From: Micromonospora deserti | GTDB taxonomy: Bacteria; Actinomycetota; Actinomycetes; Mycobacteriales; Micromonosporaceae | Assembly (NCBI RefSeq): GCF_003236335.1 | Contig: NZ_POUB01000018.1 | Span: forward strand, 1 to 50,760 | Direction: 5' to 3' | Length of the DNA: 50,760 bases | Shown: in pieces, positions 34,452 through 41,914 of the stretch | Layout of the letters: the number at the start of each line of letters is the position of its first letter | How positions within the stretch are numbered: the first letter of the stretch is position 1 | Position numbers and translations under genes: made by a program | The notes under the pieces: generated by a model | Databases searched by the model: none | Told to the model about the DNA's origin: nothing | Seen by the model: the letters and a program-made list of their open reading frames with translations, nothing else

Positions 34452-36176
34452 TCAGCCGGAGAGGGCATCCGGATACTCGGTTTCCGGCACCGGTTCGTAC
34501 TCGTTGACTTTCGCGACGGAGAGCCCGTGCGCCGTGTTCGCCTCGCGCTCGATCATCACCTCCACCAGCACCGGACGGCTGGTCCGCTTCGCCTCCTTGC
34601 TCGCCCAGGACAGCGCGTCCGCGAGGTCGCCGGGCTGGGTCACGCGGCGCCCGGAACAGCCGTACGCCTCCATGACCTTCACGTTGTCCGTGCCGTACTC
34701 GTCATAGTGGATGTCCACCTGGTAGTTCATGCCGTAGCCGATCTCCGCCTGGCGGATCAACCCGAGATACTCGTTGTTCAACATGATCAGCACGAACGGG
34801 ATGTTGTACTGCGCGGCGACGGCGAGCTCCTCGACCAGGAACTGGAAGGAGTAGTCGCCGACCACGCCGACCACCTCGGCGTCAGGATTGGCGGACTTGA
34901 CCCCGATCGCCGCGGGGATTTCCCAACCCAGCGGCCCGGCCTGCCCGCAGACCTGGTAATGGCGGGGCTTGAAGACTTTCTGGAACTGCCCGGACCAGAT
35001 CTGATAAAGGCCGATGGCGGTGACGAAGTAGGTGTCCGGGCCGAAGAACTCGTTGATCTCTTTGAACACCCGGGGCGCCTTGATCGGAACCGAATCGAAG
35101 TCGTCCCGCCGGCCCAGCGTCTCGCGCAGCGCGCGGACCCGGGATATCCACTCTCCACGGTCGCGGTGCGCGTTCCGCCGCTTGATCGCGTCGATCAGGG
35201 CCGCGAGGAACAGCTTCGTGTCCGACACCACGCCGAGGTCCGGACCGAAGACCTTGCCGATCTGGGTCGGCTCGATGTCGACGTGGATGAACGCGCGGTT
35301 GCCGCGGTAGGTCTCCAGGTCGCCGGTGTGCCGGTCACCGAACCGGGCGCCGAGCGCGAGCACCAGGTCGGACTCCAGAAAGGAGGCGTTGCCCCAGCGC
35401 TGGGTGGTCTGGATACCGGTCATGCCGGCGAAGAGGTCGTGATCCTCCGGTATCGCGCCCTTGCCCATCAGCGTGACCTGGACCGGGACGTTCAGCGTCT
35501 CCGCAGCCTCCCGCAGCAGGTCGCTCGCCTCGCCGAGGATGACGCCGCCGCCCGCCAGGATCAGCGGCCGCTCGGCGGCCAGCAGCATGTCCAGCGCCCG
35601 CTCCACCCGGGGCAGGTGTGGTTCGACCCGGGCGACGGGGAGCGGGGCATCGATCGAGGGGTCCCACTCGATCTCCTGGCGCTGCACGTCGAGCGGTAGG
35701 TCGATCAGGACCGGTCCGGGTCGGCCCGAGCGGGCGATCCGGAACGCCTCCCGGAAGATCCAGGGCGCCTGGGCGGCTTCCTTCACCTGCACCGCCCACT
35801 TCGTCACCGGCTTGGCGATCTCGACGATGTCGACCGCCTGGAACGCCTCCTGGTGCAGCTTGCTGGTCGGAGCCTGGCCGGTGACGCAGATCATCGGGAT
35901 CGAGTCCGCCTGCGCGGTGTAGAGCCCGGTGATCATGTTGGTGCCGGCCGGTCCGGAGGTGCCGATGGCCACGCCGACGCGGCCGTTGGTCCGGGCCCAG
36001 CCGTCCGCCATGTGGGTGGCACCCTCCTCGTGTCGGACGATCAGGTGCCGGATGTCGCTCTTCTCCAGCGCGGCGTACAGGGGCAGGATGGCCGCGCCGG
36101 GACAGCCGAACGCGATGTCCACGCCCTCCGACGCGAGCACCGAGACGACCGCGTCCATGCAGGGGATCTTGGCCAT
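34452..36176 (-). CDS. gcl: Glyoxylate carboligase (tartronate-semialdehyde synthase), divergent type
   Basis: A 574-residue ThDP/FAD-family enzyme joining two glyoxylates to tartronate semialdehyde and CO2. Its start parallels E. coli Gcl: AFGCPGAAILPLYAAL, GTSGPAGTNMITGLY, QAVDIVEIAKPVTK, RSGRPGPVLIDLPLDVQ, CGQAGPLGWEIPAA. The ThDP motif runs from GDYSFQFLVEELAV to MLNNEYLGLIRQ. The sequence around H49 reads RHEEGATHM: E50 occupies the position of Val51 in E. coli Gcl, which famously lacks the usual ThDP-activating glutamate. The C-terminus is shorter than in E. coli. The ATG at 36176 has GGAGG and lies four bases after the aldehyde dehydrogenase stop. Confidence 0.88.
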   Translation of the reverse strand: MAKIPCMDAVVSVLASEGVDIAFGCPGAAILPLYAALEKSDIRHLIVRHEEGATHMADGWARTNGRVGVAIGTSGPAGTNMITGLYTAQADSIPMICVTGQAPTSKLHQEAFQAVDIVEIAKPVTKWAVQVKEAAQAPWIFREAFRIARSGRPGPVLIDLPLDVQRQEIEWDPSIDAPLPVARVEPHLPRVERALDMLLAAERPLILAGGGVILGEASDLLREAAETLNVPVQVTLMGKGAIPEDHDLFAGMTGIQTTQRWGNASFLESDLVLALGARFGDRHTGDLETYRGNRAFIHVDIEPTQIGKVFGPDLGVVSDTKLFLAALIDAIKRRNAHRDRGEWISRVRALRETLGRRDDFDSVPIKAPRVFKEINEFFGPDTYFVTAIGLYQIWSGQFQKVFKPRHYQVCGQAGPLGWEIPAAIGVKSANPDAEVVGVVGDYSFQFLVEELAVAAQYNIPFVLIMLNNEYLGLIRQAEIGYGMNYQVDIHYDEYGTDNVKVMEAYGCSGRRVTQPGDLADALSWASKEAKRTSRPVLVEVMIEREANTAHGLSVAKVNEYEPVPETEYPDALSG

Positions 36177-36179
36177 GGT

Positions 36180-37721
36180 TCAGACCTCCGGGTAGTGGGC
36201 GTGGGTCGGGAAGTTGCCGTAGAGCCGCTCACCGGCCGGTCCCTCGGTCACCGCGTGCACCAGCAGCGCGCCACCGACGAACGCGCCCCGCCAGGACGCC
36301 CCCCGGCCGCCGAAAACCTCCTGGCGGTCGCCGCGGGACCGGGGCCGGTTGACGCCGACCTTGAACGCCCGCAACTCGCCGCTGAGCCGTTGCGCGGTCG
36401 CCTCGTCGTCGCAGGCCAGCGAGGCGACCAACGCGCCGTTGCTGGCGTTCATCGCGGCCAGCAGCTCAGCCTCGGTGTCGACCAGCACGACCGTGTCGAC
36501 TGGGCCGAAGGGCTCGGCGTGGAACAGCGGTGAGGAGGGCGGTGGCGACAGGATCGCCACCGGCGCGAGGTACGCCGAGCGGTCCTGGTCGGGCAGGAAG
36601 CTGCCGTCGTCCAGCGAACCGCGGTACAGCGGCACCCCGCCCTTGGCGACCGCCGCCTCGATCGCGTCGTTCAGCTCCTTGACCTTGGTGTCCTTGATCA
36701 GGGGACCGAAGTCGAGATCCGGGTACCCGTCCTGCCCCGGCTCGACTGCCAGCGGGTGGCCGAACCGGACGGCGCGGACCGCCGGCAAGTACGCGGCGAG
36801 GAACTGGTCGAAGAGCGATCGTTGCACGACGTACCGCGGATAGGCGGTGCACCGCTGCTTGCCGTACTCGAAGGACCTGCGGACGTTGTCGGCGAGCAGC
36901 TCCCAGTTGCTGAACTCCCAGACGCCCCAGCAGTTGAGGCCCTCCTGCTCCAGCACGTGGCGCTTGTCGGAGTCGACCAGCCGGGCGGCCACCTGACTGC
37001 CCGCACTCCGGCCGCCGACGAAGAAGACGCAGCTGATCTCGGGTGCGGTGACCAGGACCGACGAGAGTTCCGCGCCGCTGCCGCTGACCAGCGTCAGTGG
37101 CAGGTCGTGCCAGGCTGCGAGTGCACAGGCGAGGGTCAGGCAGCTTACCCCGCCGTCGGTAGGCGCCTTTGCGATCACCGCATTGCCGGCGAGCGCCTGC
37201 ACCAGCATCGAGTGCATGATGACGCTCATCGGGTAGTTCCAGCTGGAGATGTTGCTGACCGGACCGGGGAGCGGGGAGCGGCCGGCCACCATGGAGTCGA
37301 CTTCGTCGACGTACCACCGCACCCCGTCGATGCAGCGGTCGACGTCGGCGGTGGCCAACCGCCAGGGCTTGCCGATCTCCCACACCAGCAGTAGCGCGAG
37401 CAGGTCGCGGTGTTCCCGGAGGGCGTCCAGCGTGGCGCTGACCCGGGCCTTGCGCTCGGCGAGCGGAACGAGCGCCCAGTGTCGGTGGGCGTCGGCGGCT
37501 GCCCGCACGGCGGAGTACGCGGTCGCGGCGGTCAACCGGGGCGGACCGGCGATTGCTGTGCCGTCGACCGGCGAGGTCGCGGGAGCAGGTTCCCCGTCCC
37601 GGCGCCACCGATCGCCCCAGTAGTTGAGTAGGCGGTCATCGTGGAAAGCCTCGGGCGCGACTTCGCGGCAACGGGCGTAGACGTCGGCCCACGCGGTACC
37701 GGGCTTGCGGATAAGGGGCAC
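36180..37721 (-). CDS. Aldehyde dehydrogenase family protein
   Basis: A 513-residue NAD(P)-dependent dehydrogenase. The GTG at 37721 has GGAGG five bases upstream; the open frame extends far upstream but in non-coding-like sequence. Features are SSWNYPMSVIMHSML (nucleotide-binding Asn), FFVGGRSAG, LEQEGLN in the position of the usual ELGG-type glutamate motif, and the catalytic Cys C291 in GKQRCTAYPRYVV. It lies between the oxalyl-CoA reductase candidate and gcl, so glyoxylate, oxalyl-CoA or tartronate semialdehyde chemistry is plausible. The unusual motif EQEGLN may mean a CoA-acylating or otherwise divergent reaction. Substrate not determinable. Confidence 0.78.
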   Translation of the reverse strand: MPLIRKPGTAWADVYARCREVAPEAFHDDRLLNYWGDRWRRDGEPAPATSPVDGTAIAGPPRLTAATAYSAVRAAADAHRHWALVPLAERKARVSATLDALREHRDLLALLLVWEIGKPWRLATADVDRCIDGVRWYVDEVDSMVAGRSPLPGPVSNISSWNYPMSVIMHSMLVQALAGNAVIAKAPTDGGVSCLTLACALAAWHDLPLTLVSGSGAELSSVLVTAPEISCVFFVGGRSAGSQVAARLVDSDKRHVLEQEGLNCWGVWEFSNWELLADNVRRSFEYGKQRCTAYPRYVVQRSLFDQFLAAYLPAVRAVRFGHPLAVEPGQDGYPDLDFGPLIKDTKVKELNDAIEAAVAKGGVPLYRGSLDDGSFLPDQDRSAYLAPVAILSPPPSSPLFHAEPFGPVDTVVLVDTEAELLAAMNASNGALVASLACDDEATAQRLSGELRAFKVGVNRPRSRGDRQEVFGGRGASWRGAFVGGALLVHAVTEGPAGERLYGNFPTHAHYPEV

Positions 37722-37860
37722 GGTGGCCTCCAGGGCGTCGGGTGTCCTGTGGATGGGTTGGCTCGCCGGGCCGGACGAGGAACGTCTGTCGGCCGACGCC
37801 GTCCCCGTCGTAGCCGCCCGGCGCCGGCTCCCGGCACTAACGGGGGCGGGGGAGGCGAAG

Positions 37861-38856
37861 TCAGGCCGCCCGCATCGTCGCGGGCTGCCGAGGTATGGTC
37901 CGGGCCAGGAGATCGGTCGCGGCGTGGATGTTTCGTAACGTCGGCGCCGGGGCACCGGTGATGTTGGCCATCTCCACCACCGCCCCCACGACGGCGTCGA
38001 GCTCCAGCTCCTTACCAGCCTCGAGATCCTGTAGCATCGAGGTCTTGTGGTGGCCGACCCGCTGGGCGCCGTCGATCCGCTTCTTGATGGAGATTTCCGG
38101 CGTACTGCCGACCCGGGCCGCGATGTCGAGCGTCTCCTCCATCATCTGCTCGACCACCCGCCGGGTGCCGCGATGCTCACAGATCTCCGCCATCGTGGCC
38201 CGGGTCAGGGCGCTGATCGGATTGAACGCGGCGTTGCCCATGAGTTTGATCCAGATGTCGTCGCGCAGCCGTGGCTCGACCGGGCACTTCAGGCCGCCCG
38301 CGATCATCGCCTCGCTGAAGGTCAGACACCGCTCGGAAATGCTTCCATCCGGCTCGCCGATGGAGAACCGGGTCCCCTCCAGATGCCGGATCACCCCCGG
38401 CGACTCGATGACCGTCGCCGGGTAGACGACGCAGCCGATCGCCCGTTCCGGCGTCATCACCGCGGACGTCGCCCCGTCGGGATCCACCGCCTCGATGCGG
38501 TGATTCTCATACGGTCCCGGCAGCTTGTGGAAATACCACCAGGGGATGCCGTTCTGTCCGGCCACAAGCGCCGTCTCCGGACCGAGCAGCGGGGTGAGCA
38601 GTGGCCCGGCCGTAGCGTAGGAGTGCGCCTTGAGGCCGAGAAACACGTAGTCCACCGGGCCGATGTCCACCGGATCGTCAGTGGCGTGCGGGTGCGCGGA
38701 GAAATCACCCCGTGGACTGAGGACCCGAACTCCGTTGGCCCGCAGTGCGGCCAGGTGTGCCCCGCGGGCGACCAGGTGAACGTCCACTCCGGCCCGGCAC
38801 AGGGCCGCGCCGACGTACGCGCCGATGGCGCCAGCTCCGAGCACTGCAACTCGCAC
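37861..38856 (-). CDS. PanE-like reductase, candidate oxalyl-CoA reductase
   Basis: A 331-residue NADPH-dependent protein of the ketopantoate reductase family. The N-terminal Rossmann loop is VAVLGAGAIGAYVGAALCRA; VDYVFLGLKAHS and QNGIPWWYFHKLPG follow; the catalytic Lys lies in DDIWIKLMGNAAFNPISAL. 'NGIPWWYF' is typical of a PanE subgroup, not ordinary pantothenate enzymes. In Methylobacterium a PanE2 protein of this kind reduces oxalyl-CoA to glyoxylate (established). First gene of an operon with aldehyde dehydrogenase and gcl, which would consume glyoxylate, so the same reaction fits. GTG at 38856 with GGAAGGGAG upstream. Confidence 0.78.
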   Translation of the reverse strand: MRVAVLGAGAIGAYVGAALCRAGVDVHLVARGAHLAALRANGVRVLSPRGDFSAHPHATDDPVDIGPVDYVFLGLKAHSYATAGPLLTPLLGPETALVAGQNGIPWWYFHKLPGPYENHRIEAVDPDGATSAVMTPERAIGCVVYPATVIESPGVIRHLEGTRFSIGEPDGSISERCLTFSEAMIAGGLKCPVEPRLRDDIWIKLMGNAAFNPISALTRATMAEICEHRGTRRVVEQMMEETLDIAARVGSTPEISIKKRIDGAQRVGHHKTSMLQDLEAGKELELDAVVGAVVEMANITGAPAPTLRNIHAATDLLARTIPRQPATMRAA

Positions 38857-38880
38857 GGGCAGCTCCCTTCCTGCGCGACA

Positions 38881-38911
38881 TTGTATGCGTTATGCGGAGT
38901 ACAGTATGCGA
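38881..38911 (-). promoter_or_regulatory. Operator region before the panE-like operon
   Basis: CGGAGTACAGTATGCGA (38895-38911) keeps the TACAGTATGC core of the palindrome. A further TTGTATGCGTTATGCGG run at 38881-38897 gives two more half-sites. It lies 25-55 bases upstream of the GTG start on the minus strand and is the right-most copy found. Confidence 0.45.
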
Positions 38912-39431
38912 GACAGTCAGGTGGCTGACAAGACCGCCCCGGCGTGGCCGCTTCGGAAGACCTGGCGATGCCCCTGCTGGATTTCAGTGACAGTGGTGGC
39001 GCGGCCGCCTACGAGCGGGCGCCTCCACATTGCAGGTCGCAGCGCGGGCCAAGTGACGGCAATCGACCCATTGCCGCACCGGAGCCGGGCTGATTTAGGT
39101 CGGCTCCAGAGCCGACCGGACGAGGACCTGGAGCAGGAGACTCTATGGTCGCGGTTCGCGAGCTGCTAGCCGCCGTGCTGCCCCTCAGGAACCGGACGAT
39201 GAGCTGCTGGCCGCGGTGGACGCGATGACGCCCTCGCTGGTCCAGCTCGAGCGCTGGCCGGAGCTGGCGGAGGGTGTCGGCAACCCGTTCCTGGTGGAGC
39301 TGCTGCCAGTAGTGGGCAGTGAGCGGCCTATCGGCACGTATTACGGCTGGTTCTACGGGGTCTCGGCGGCGGCCGGGACCGGTGCGCTGGTCGGAGGGCT
39401 ACTCGACCTGACCGCGCCGGCGGACGGCCCG
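38912..39431. other. Intergenic stretch with a possible broken ORF
   Basis: No intact gene. On the plus strand from about 39145 a protein-like reading (VRELLAAVL, then after a frameshift ELLAAVDAMTPSLVQLERWP and GSERPIGTYYGWFYGVS) runs to about 39430. It suggests a decayed gene of unknown family. Nothing else recognised. Confidence 0.35.
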
Positions 39432-39705
39432 CTAAATCCGGGCGTCCAGCGGCAGCTCGAAGTGGATCGTCTCGAAGCGGGGGTCCTGCTCGTTGCCGTC
39501 ACCCCGGGCGTCGTACACCTCCACCACTGGCAAGGATCGCCAGAACGCCTCGGCCCCCGGCACGCGCGTTGGTGTGCAGGTAGACGGTGCGGTAACCGTC
39601 GTCCCGGCGGGCGAAGTCCAGGCAGGCGGCGACGAGCGAGGCGCGGCTGTCCGCCCCAGGGCTGTTCGGCAAGAACTGGGGGCCGGTTACCCAGATGGGG
39701 CTCAT
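39432..39705 (-). pseudogene. C-terminal remnant of a GNAT-type acetyltransferase
   Basis: On the minus strand, SLVAACLDFARRDDGYRTVY then LHTNAR is followed, after a one-base frameshift near 39560, by VPGAEAFWRSLPVVEVYDAR and FETIHFELPLDARI with a stop at 39432. This matches the end of GNAT N-acetyltransferases ('...aC...ArrhGYrtvyLhTN...A..fW'). The N-terminal half is missing, so it is a relic. Confidence 0.55.
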
Positions 39706-39828
39706 GGACGGTCTGGGTGACTGGGCCGTGCCATGGGCCAAGCGTTGAGCTTCGCTCCCTGGCCGCTCCGCCACCAGCTCCTGCACCGGCACCGGTGACT
39801 GCGCCTGAGCGGATGGCGACTGCGGGCA

Positions 39829-40209
39829 TTACCCTTCGCGGGGCTGGCTCACGGCGAGGATGTTGCCTTCGCTGTCCTTGAACCAGGCGCCGCGCAGCGT
39901 CGCAAGCTCTGCGACGCCGTTGACCGTCTTGAGACCAGGGAGGTCGTACTCTTCGAACGTCACGCCGCGCCCCTGGAGGTCCGCCATTTCGGCGTCGAGG
40001 TCGGCGACTATCCAGGCCGCCAGCGTGTGGGGGGCCTGCCCGGCGTTAGAGGTGGGATAGATGAAGAACTGCGTTCCCCCGGACTCGAAATGAACGGCGT
40101 CCCCGGACTCTCGCGAGATGGTCAGGCCCAGGGTGTCGCGATAGAAGCGCTTGGCCCGTTCGATGTCGCTCGCTGGAATGGCCGCCTGCGCCGGCGCGTC
40201 TGTCAACAT
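39829..40209 (-). CDS. VOC-superfamily (glyoxalase-like) protein
   Basis: A 126-residue two-module beta-alpha-beta-beta-beta protein. IPASDIERAKRFYRDTLGLT is the typical first module, GGTQFFIYPTSNAG its end, and WIVADLDAEMADLQGRGVTFEEYD plus AWFKDSEGNILAVSQP the second. The family includes glyoxalases, dioxygenases and antibiotic-binding proteins. The exact reaction cannot be told; close relatives are generic VOC proteins. The ATG at 40209 has an excellent AAGGAGGTGA site. It is surrounded by decayed genes and is probably monocistronic. Confidence 0.85.
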   Translation of the reverse strand: MLTDAPAQAAIPASDIERAKRFYRDTLGLTISRESGDAVHFESGGTQFFIYPTSNAGQAPHTLAAWIVADLDAEMADLQGRGVTFEEYDLPGLKTVNGVAELATLRGAWFKDSEGNILAVSQPREG

Positions 40210-40284
40210 GATGGCTCACCTCCTTCGGCAGCGTAACCAGCACTAGGCCGGCACGCTTCCGTTTTGTCGCACTTTGGCATCGCC

Positions 40285-40627
40285 GTGACCGCTCTGGAAC
40301 TCGCCGCGTGCGTGTCCGAGGAGCCCTACCACGCTCACCACCGGGCGATCGTGGATGTGTTCTTGCAGGCTGCGGTGGCCGATCAGTCGCGGCTGCGGGT
40401 GGATGAGGTGCTGGCGACGCTTCGGGAGAACGGCTGGACGTGATCCGCTGTCGGAGTCTGATCTCGAGGAGCGGCTGACCTACCTGTTCGAGCACGGCGA
40501 CCTCACGCGCGACCACGACTACGACGACGCGCCGAACCTCCAGTTCCTCCGCCAGCCCGAGCAGCGCCGCTGCCTGCAGCCACGCGGATCTGCGGAGCCG
40601 CATCTGGCGGGCGCCGACGCCAACTGA
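40285..40627 (+). pseudogene. Truncated, frameshifted gene resembling the DUF2397 (TIGR02677) N-terminus
   Basis: A GTG at 40285 opens a frame (VTALELAACVSEEPYHAHHR, VDVFLQAAVADQSRLRVDEV, ATLRENGWT) that stops at about 40443. One base later the next frame continues naturally: DPLSESDLEERLTYLFEHGD then DYDDAPNLQFLRQPEQRRCL, ending at 40627. The winged-helix-like pattern recalls the start of DUF2397 proteins, a component of Wadjet-type plasmid defence operons, but only about 100 residues remain and no partner genes are nearby. The call is tentative; the frameshift is clear. Confidence 0.4.
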
Positions 40628-40647
40628 CGGCTCAGGTAAGCCCCACG

Positions 40648-40681
40648 CCGCCGGCCGTCCGGATGGGAGGACCGGCGGCCT
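40648..40681. terminator. Bulged hairpin downstream of the DJ-1 and DUF2397-like genes
   Basis: GCCGCCGG-(CCG)-TCC pairs with GGACCGGCGGC across an 8-base loop, with a three-base bulge. It lies between two convergent reading directions, where a bidirectional terminator would fit. Confidence 0.4.
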
Positions 40682-40804
40682 GCCCGGCCGACGCAAACGC
40701 CACCGAACCCCCGGGCCACGCCGGTCGGATCGAGCTATCTAGTTCGGTTCGGGTGGCGGAATGGTTCCCTCAAGCGGTGGCCCAGCTCAGGAGATTACCG
40801 ACGG

Positions 40805-41569
40805 TTATCGGGCGGCGTCTTCGAGCAGCTGCAGCGCGAGCTGCTGCAGCTCCGGTCCGGCCTTCTCCGGGCTACCAGTGTCGAACGGCGGCTGGGGGTC
40901 GTACTCCACCGCCAGTTGCAGAGCCTGGGCCACCCGGTCACCAGACAGCTTCGATGCCAGATGCAGCGCCATGTCGATGCCCGCCGACACCCCGGCCGCC
41001 GTGATGATCTTGCCGGACTCAACAAACCGGCCCGGCGTGTACACCGCCCCGAACGTGGTCTCCATGTAGGAGCGCGACGCCCAGTACGTGGTGGCCGGCA
41101 CCCCACGCAGCAAGCCAGCGGCACCGAGAATCAACGCGCCGGTGCACACCGACGTCGTCCACCTCGTACCCTCGTGTAGCCGACGCACCCAGTCCACGGT
41201 TTCCTCGTCCTGCATGGCCGCGATGACGCCTCGATTCCCGGCGCCCGGTACCAGCAGCACGTCCGCCTCCCGTACCTGGTGCAGCGCGCGGTCGGCGACC
41301 AACCCGAGCACACCGGTGTCGGTGCGCACCGGCCCCACGCGCTTGGCCACCGTCACCACCGACGCGTCCGGAACCCTGCACAACACCTCGTACGGACCCA
41401 CCGCATCCAGCGCGGTAAACCCGTCGTACAGCAGGATCGCAACACGCGGACCACGCCGCCCAGAGCCGGCACCGGCCGGGACCGCCAGACTGGCCGAGGC
41501 CAACCCCACGCCAACCCCGCCGGCCGTTGCGGCCCGCAGAACCGCCCGCCGCCCAACATCCACACTCAT
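40805..41569 (-). CDS. Tat-exported DJ-1/PfpI-family protein
   Basis: A 254-residue protein from the ATG at 41569 (GGGAGGAG upstream). Residues 1-35 are a twin-arginine signal (VGRRAVLRAATAGGVGVGLA, then AVPAGAGS). The DJ-1/PfpI domain follows: VAILLYDGFTALDAVGPYEV, VLLVPGAGNRGVIAAM and the nucleophile elbow TSVCTGALILGAAG with C142, then TYWASRSYM and GIDMALHLASKLSGD. This resembles the transcription-regulator-like and isonitrile-hydratase-like subgroups. Extracytoplasmic location by Tat is unusual for the family and is seen directly in the leader. Enzymatic function unknown. Confidence 0.82.
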   Translation of the reverse strand: MSVDVGRRAVLRAATAGGVGVGLASASLAVPAGAGSGRRGPRVAILLYDGFTALDAVGPYEVLCRVPDASVVTVAKRVGPVRTDTGVLGLVADRALHQVREADVLLVPGAGNRGVIAAMQDEETVDWVRRLHEGTRWTTSVCTGALILGAAGLLRGVPATTYWASRSYMETTFGAVYTPGRFVESGKIITAAGVSAGIDMALHLASKLSGDRVAQALQLAVEYDPQPPFDTGSPEKAGPELQQLALQLLEDAAR

Positions 41570-41914
41570 CACACCCGGCTCCTCCCGAAGGCTGTCGACA
41601 GGTAGTCGATCCGGCAGGTCAGCCAGTTCCATGGTGATCACGGAATACCGCAGCCCTCGGATAGCCGCACTCCACCAGCTGCCACGGGGGTGAAGCGGGC
41701 CGCGCCAGTCGTGTGCCAGAGCACGCCGGTGTTCCCACGCCGACGACCTAATCACCTGCGGCTTGGTGCGTCAGAGGGCGGGCAGTGCGAGTACGCAGGC
41801 CGGCGCGGCCAGACGGGTCACAGCTTTACTCGATTGCCCTCCTCGGGAACCAGCGGCGGCAATCCGGCGACTCCCTAACCGACACCATTCGCGCCGGGAC
41901 CCGAGGAGCCTGCC
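41570..41914. other. Divergent intergenic region between the DJ-1 and PepSY genes
   Basis: 345 bases that must hold both promoters. On the minus strand the frame continuing upstream of the DJ-1 start stays open to 41755 but lacks a ribosome site and a domain. I see no clear operator or terminator here. Confidence 0.4.

Noticed and set aside
40741..40766. CGGGTGGCGGAATGG, resembling the 5' part of an actinobacterial tRNA-Leu
   Set aside because: The anticodon arm, T arm and 3' acceptor strand do not follow, so there is no tRNA gene; the match could be chance or a tiny relic and no attachment-site partner was found.
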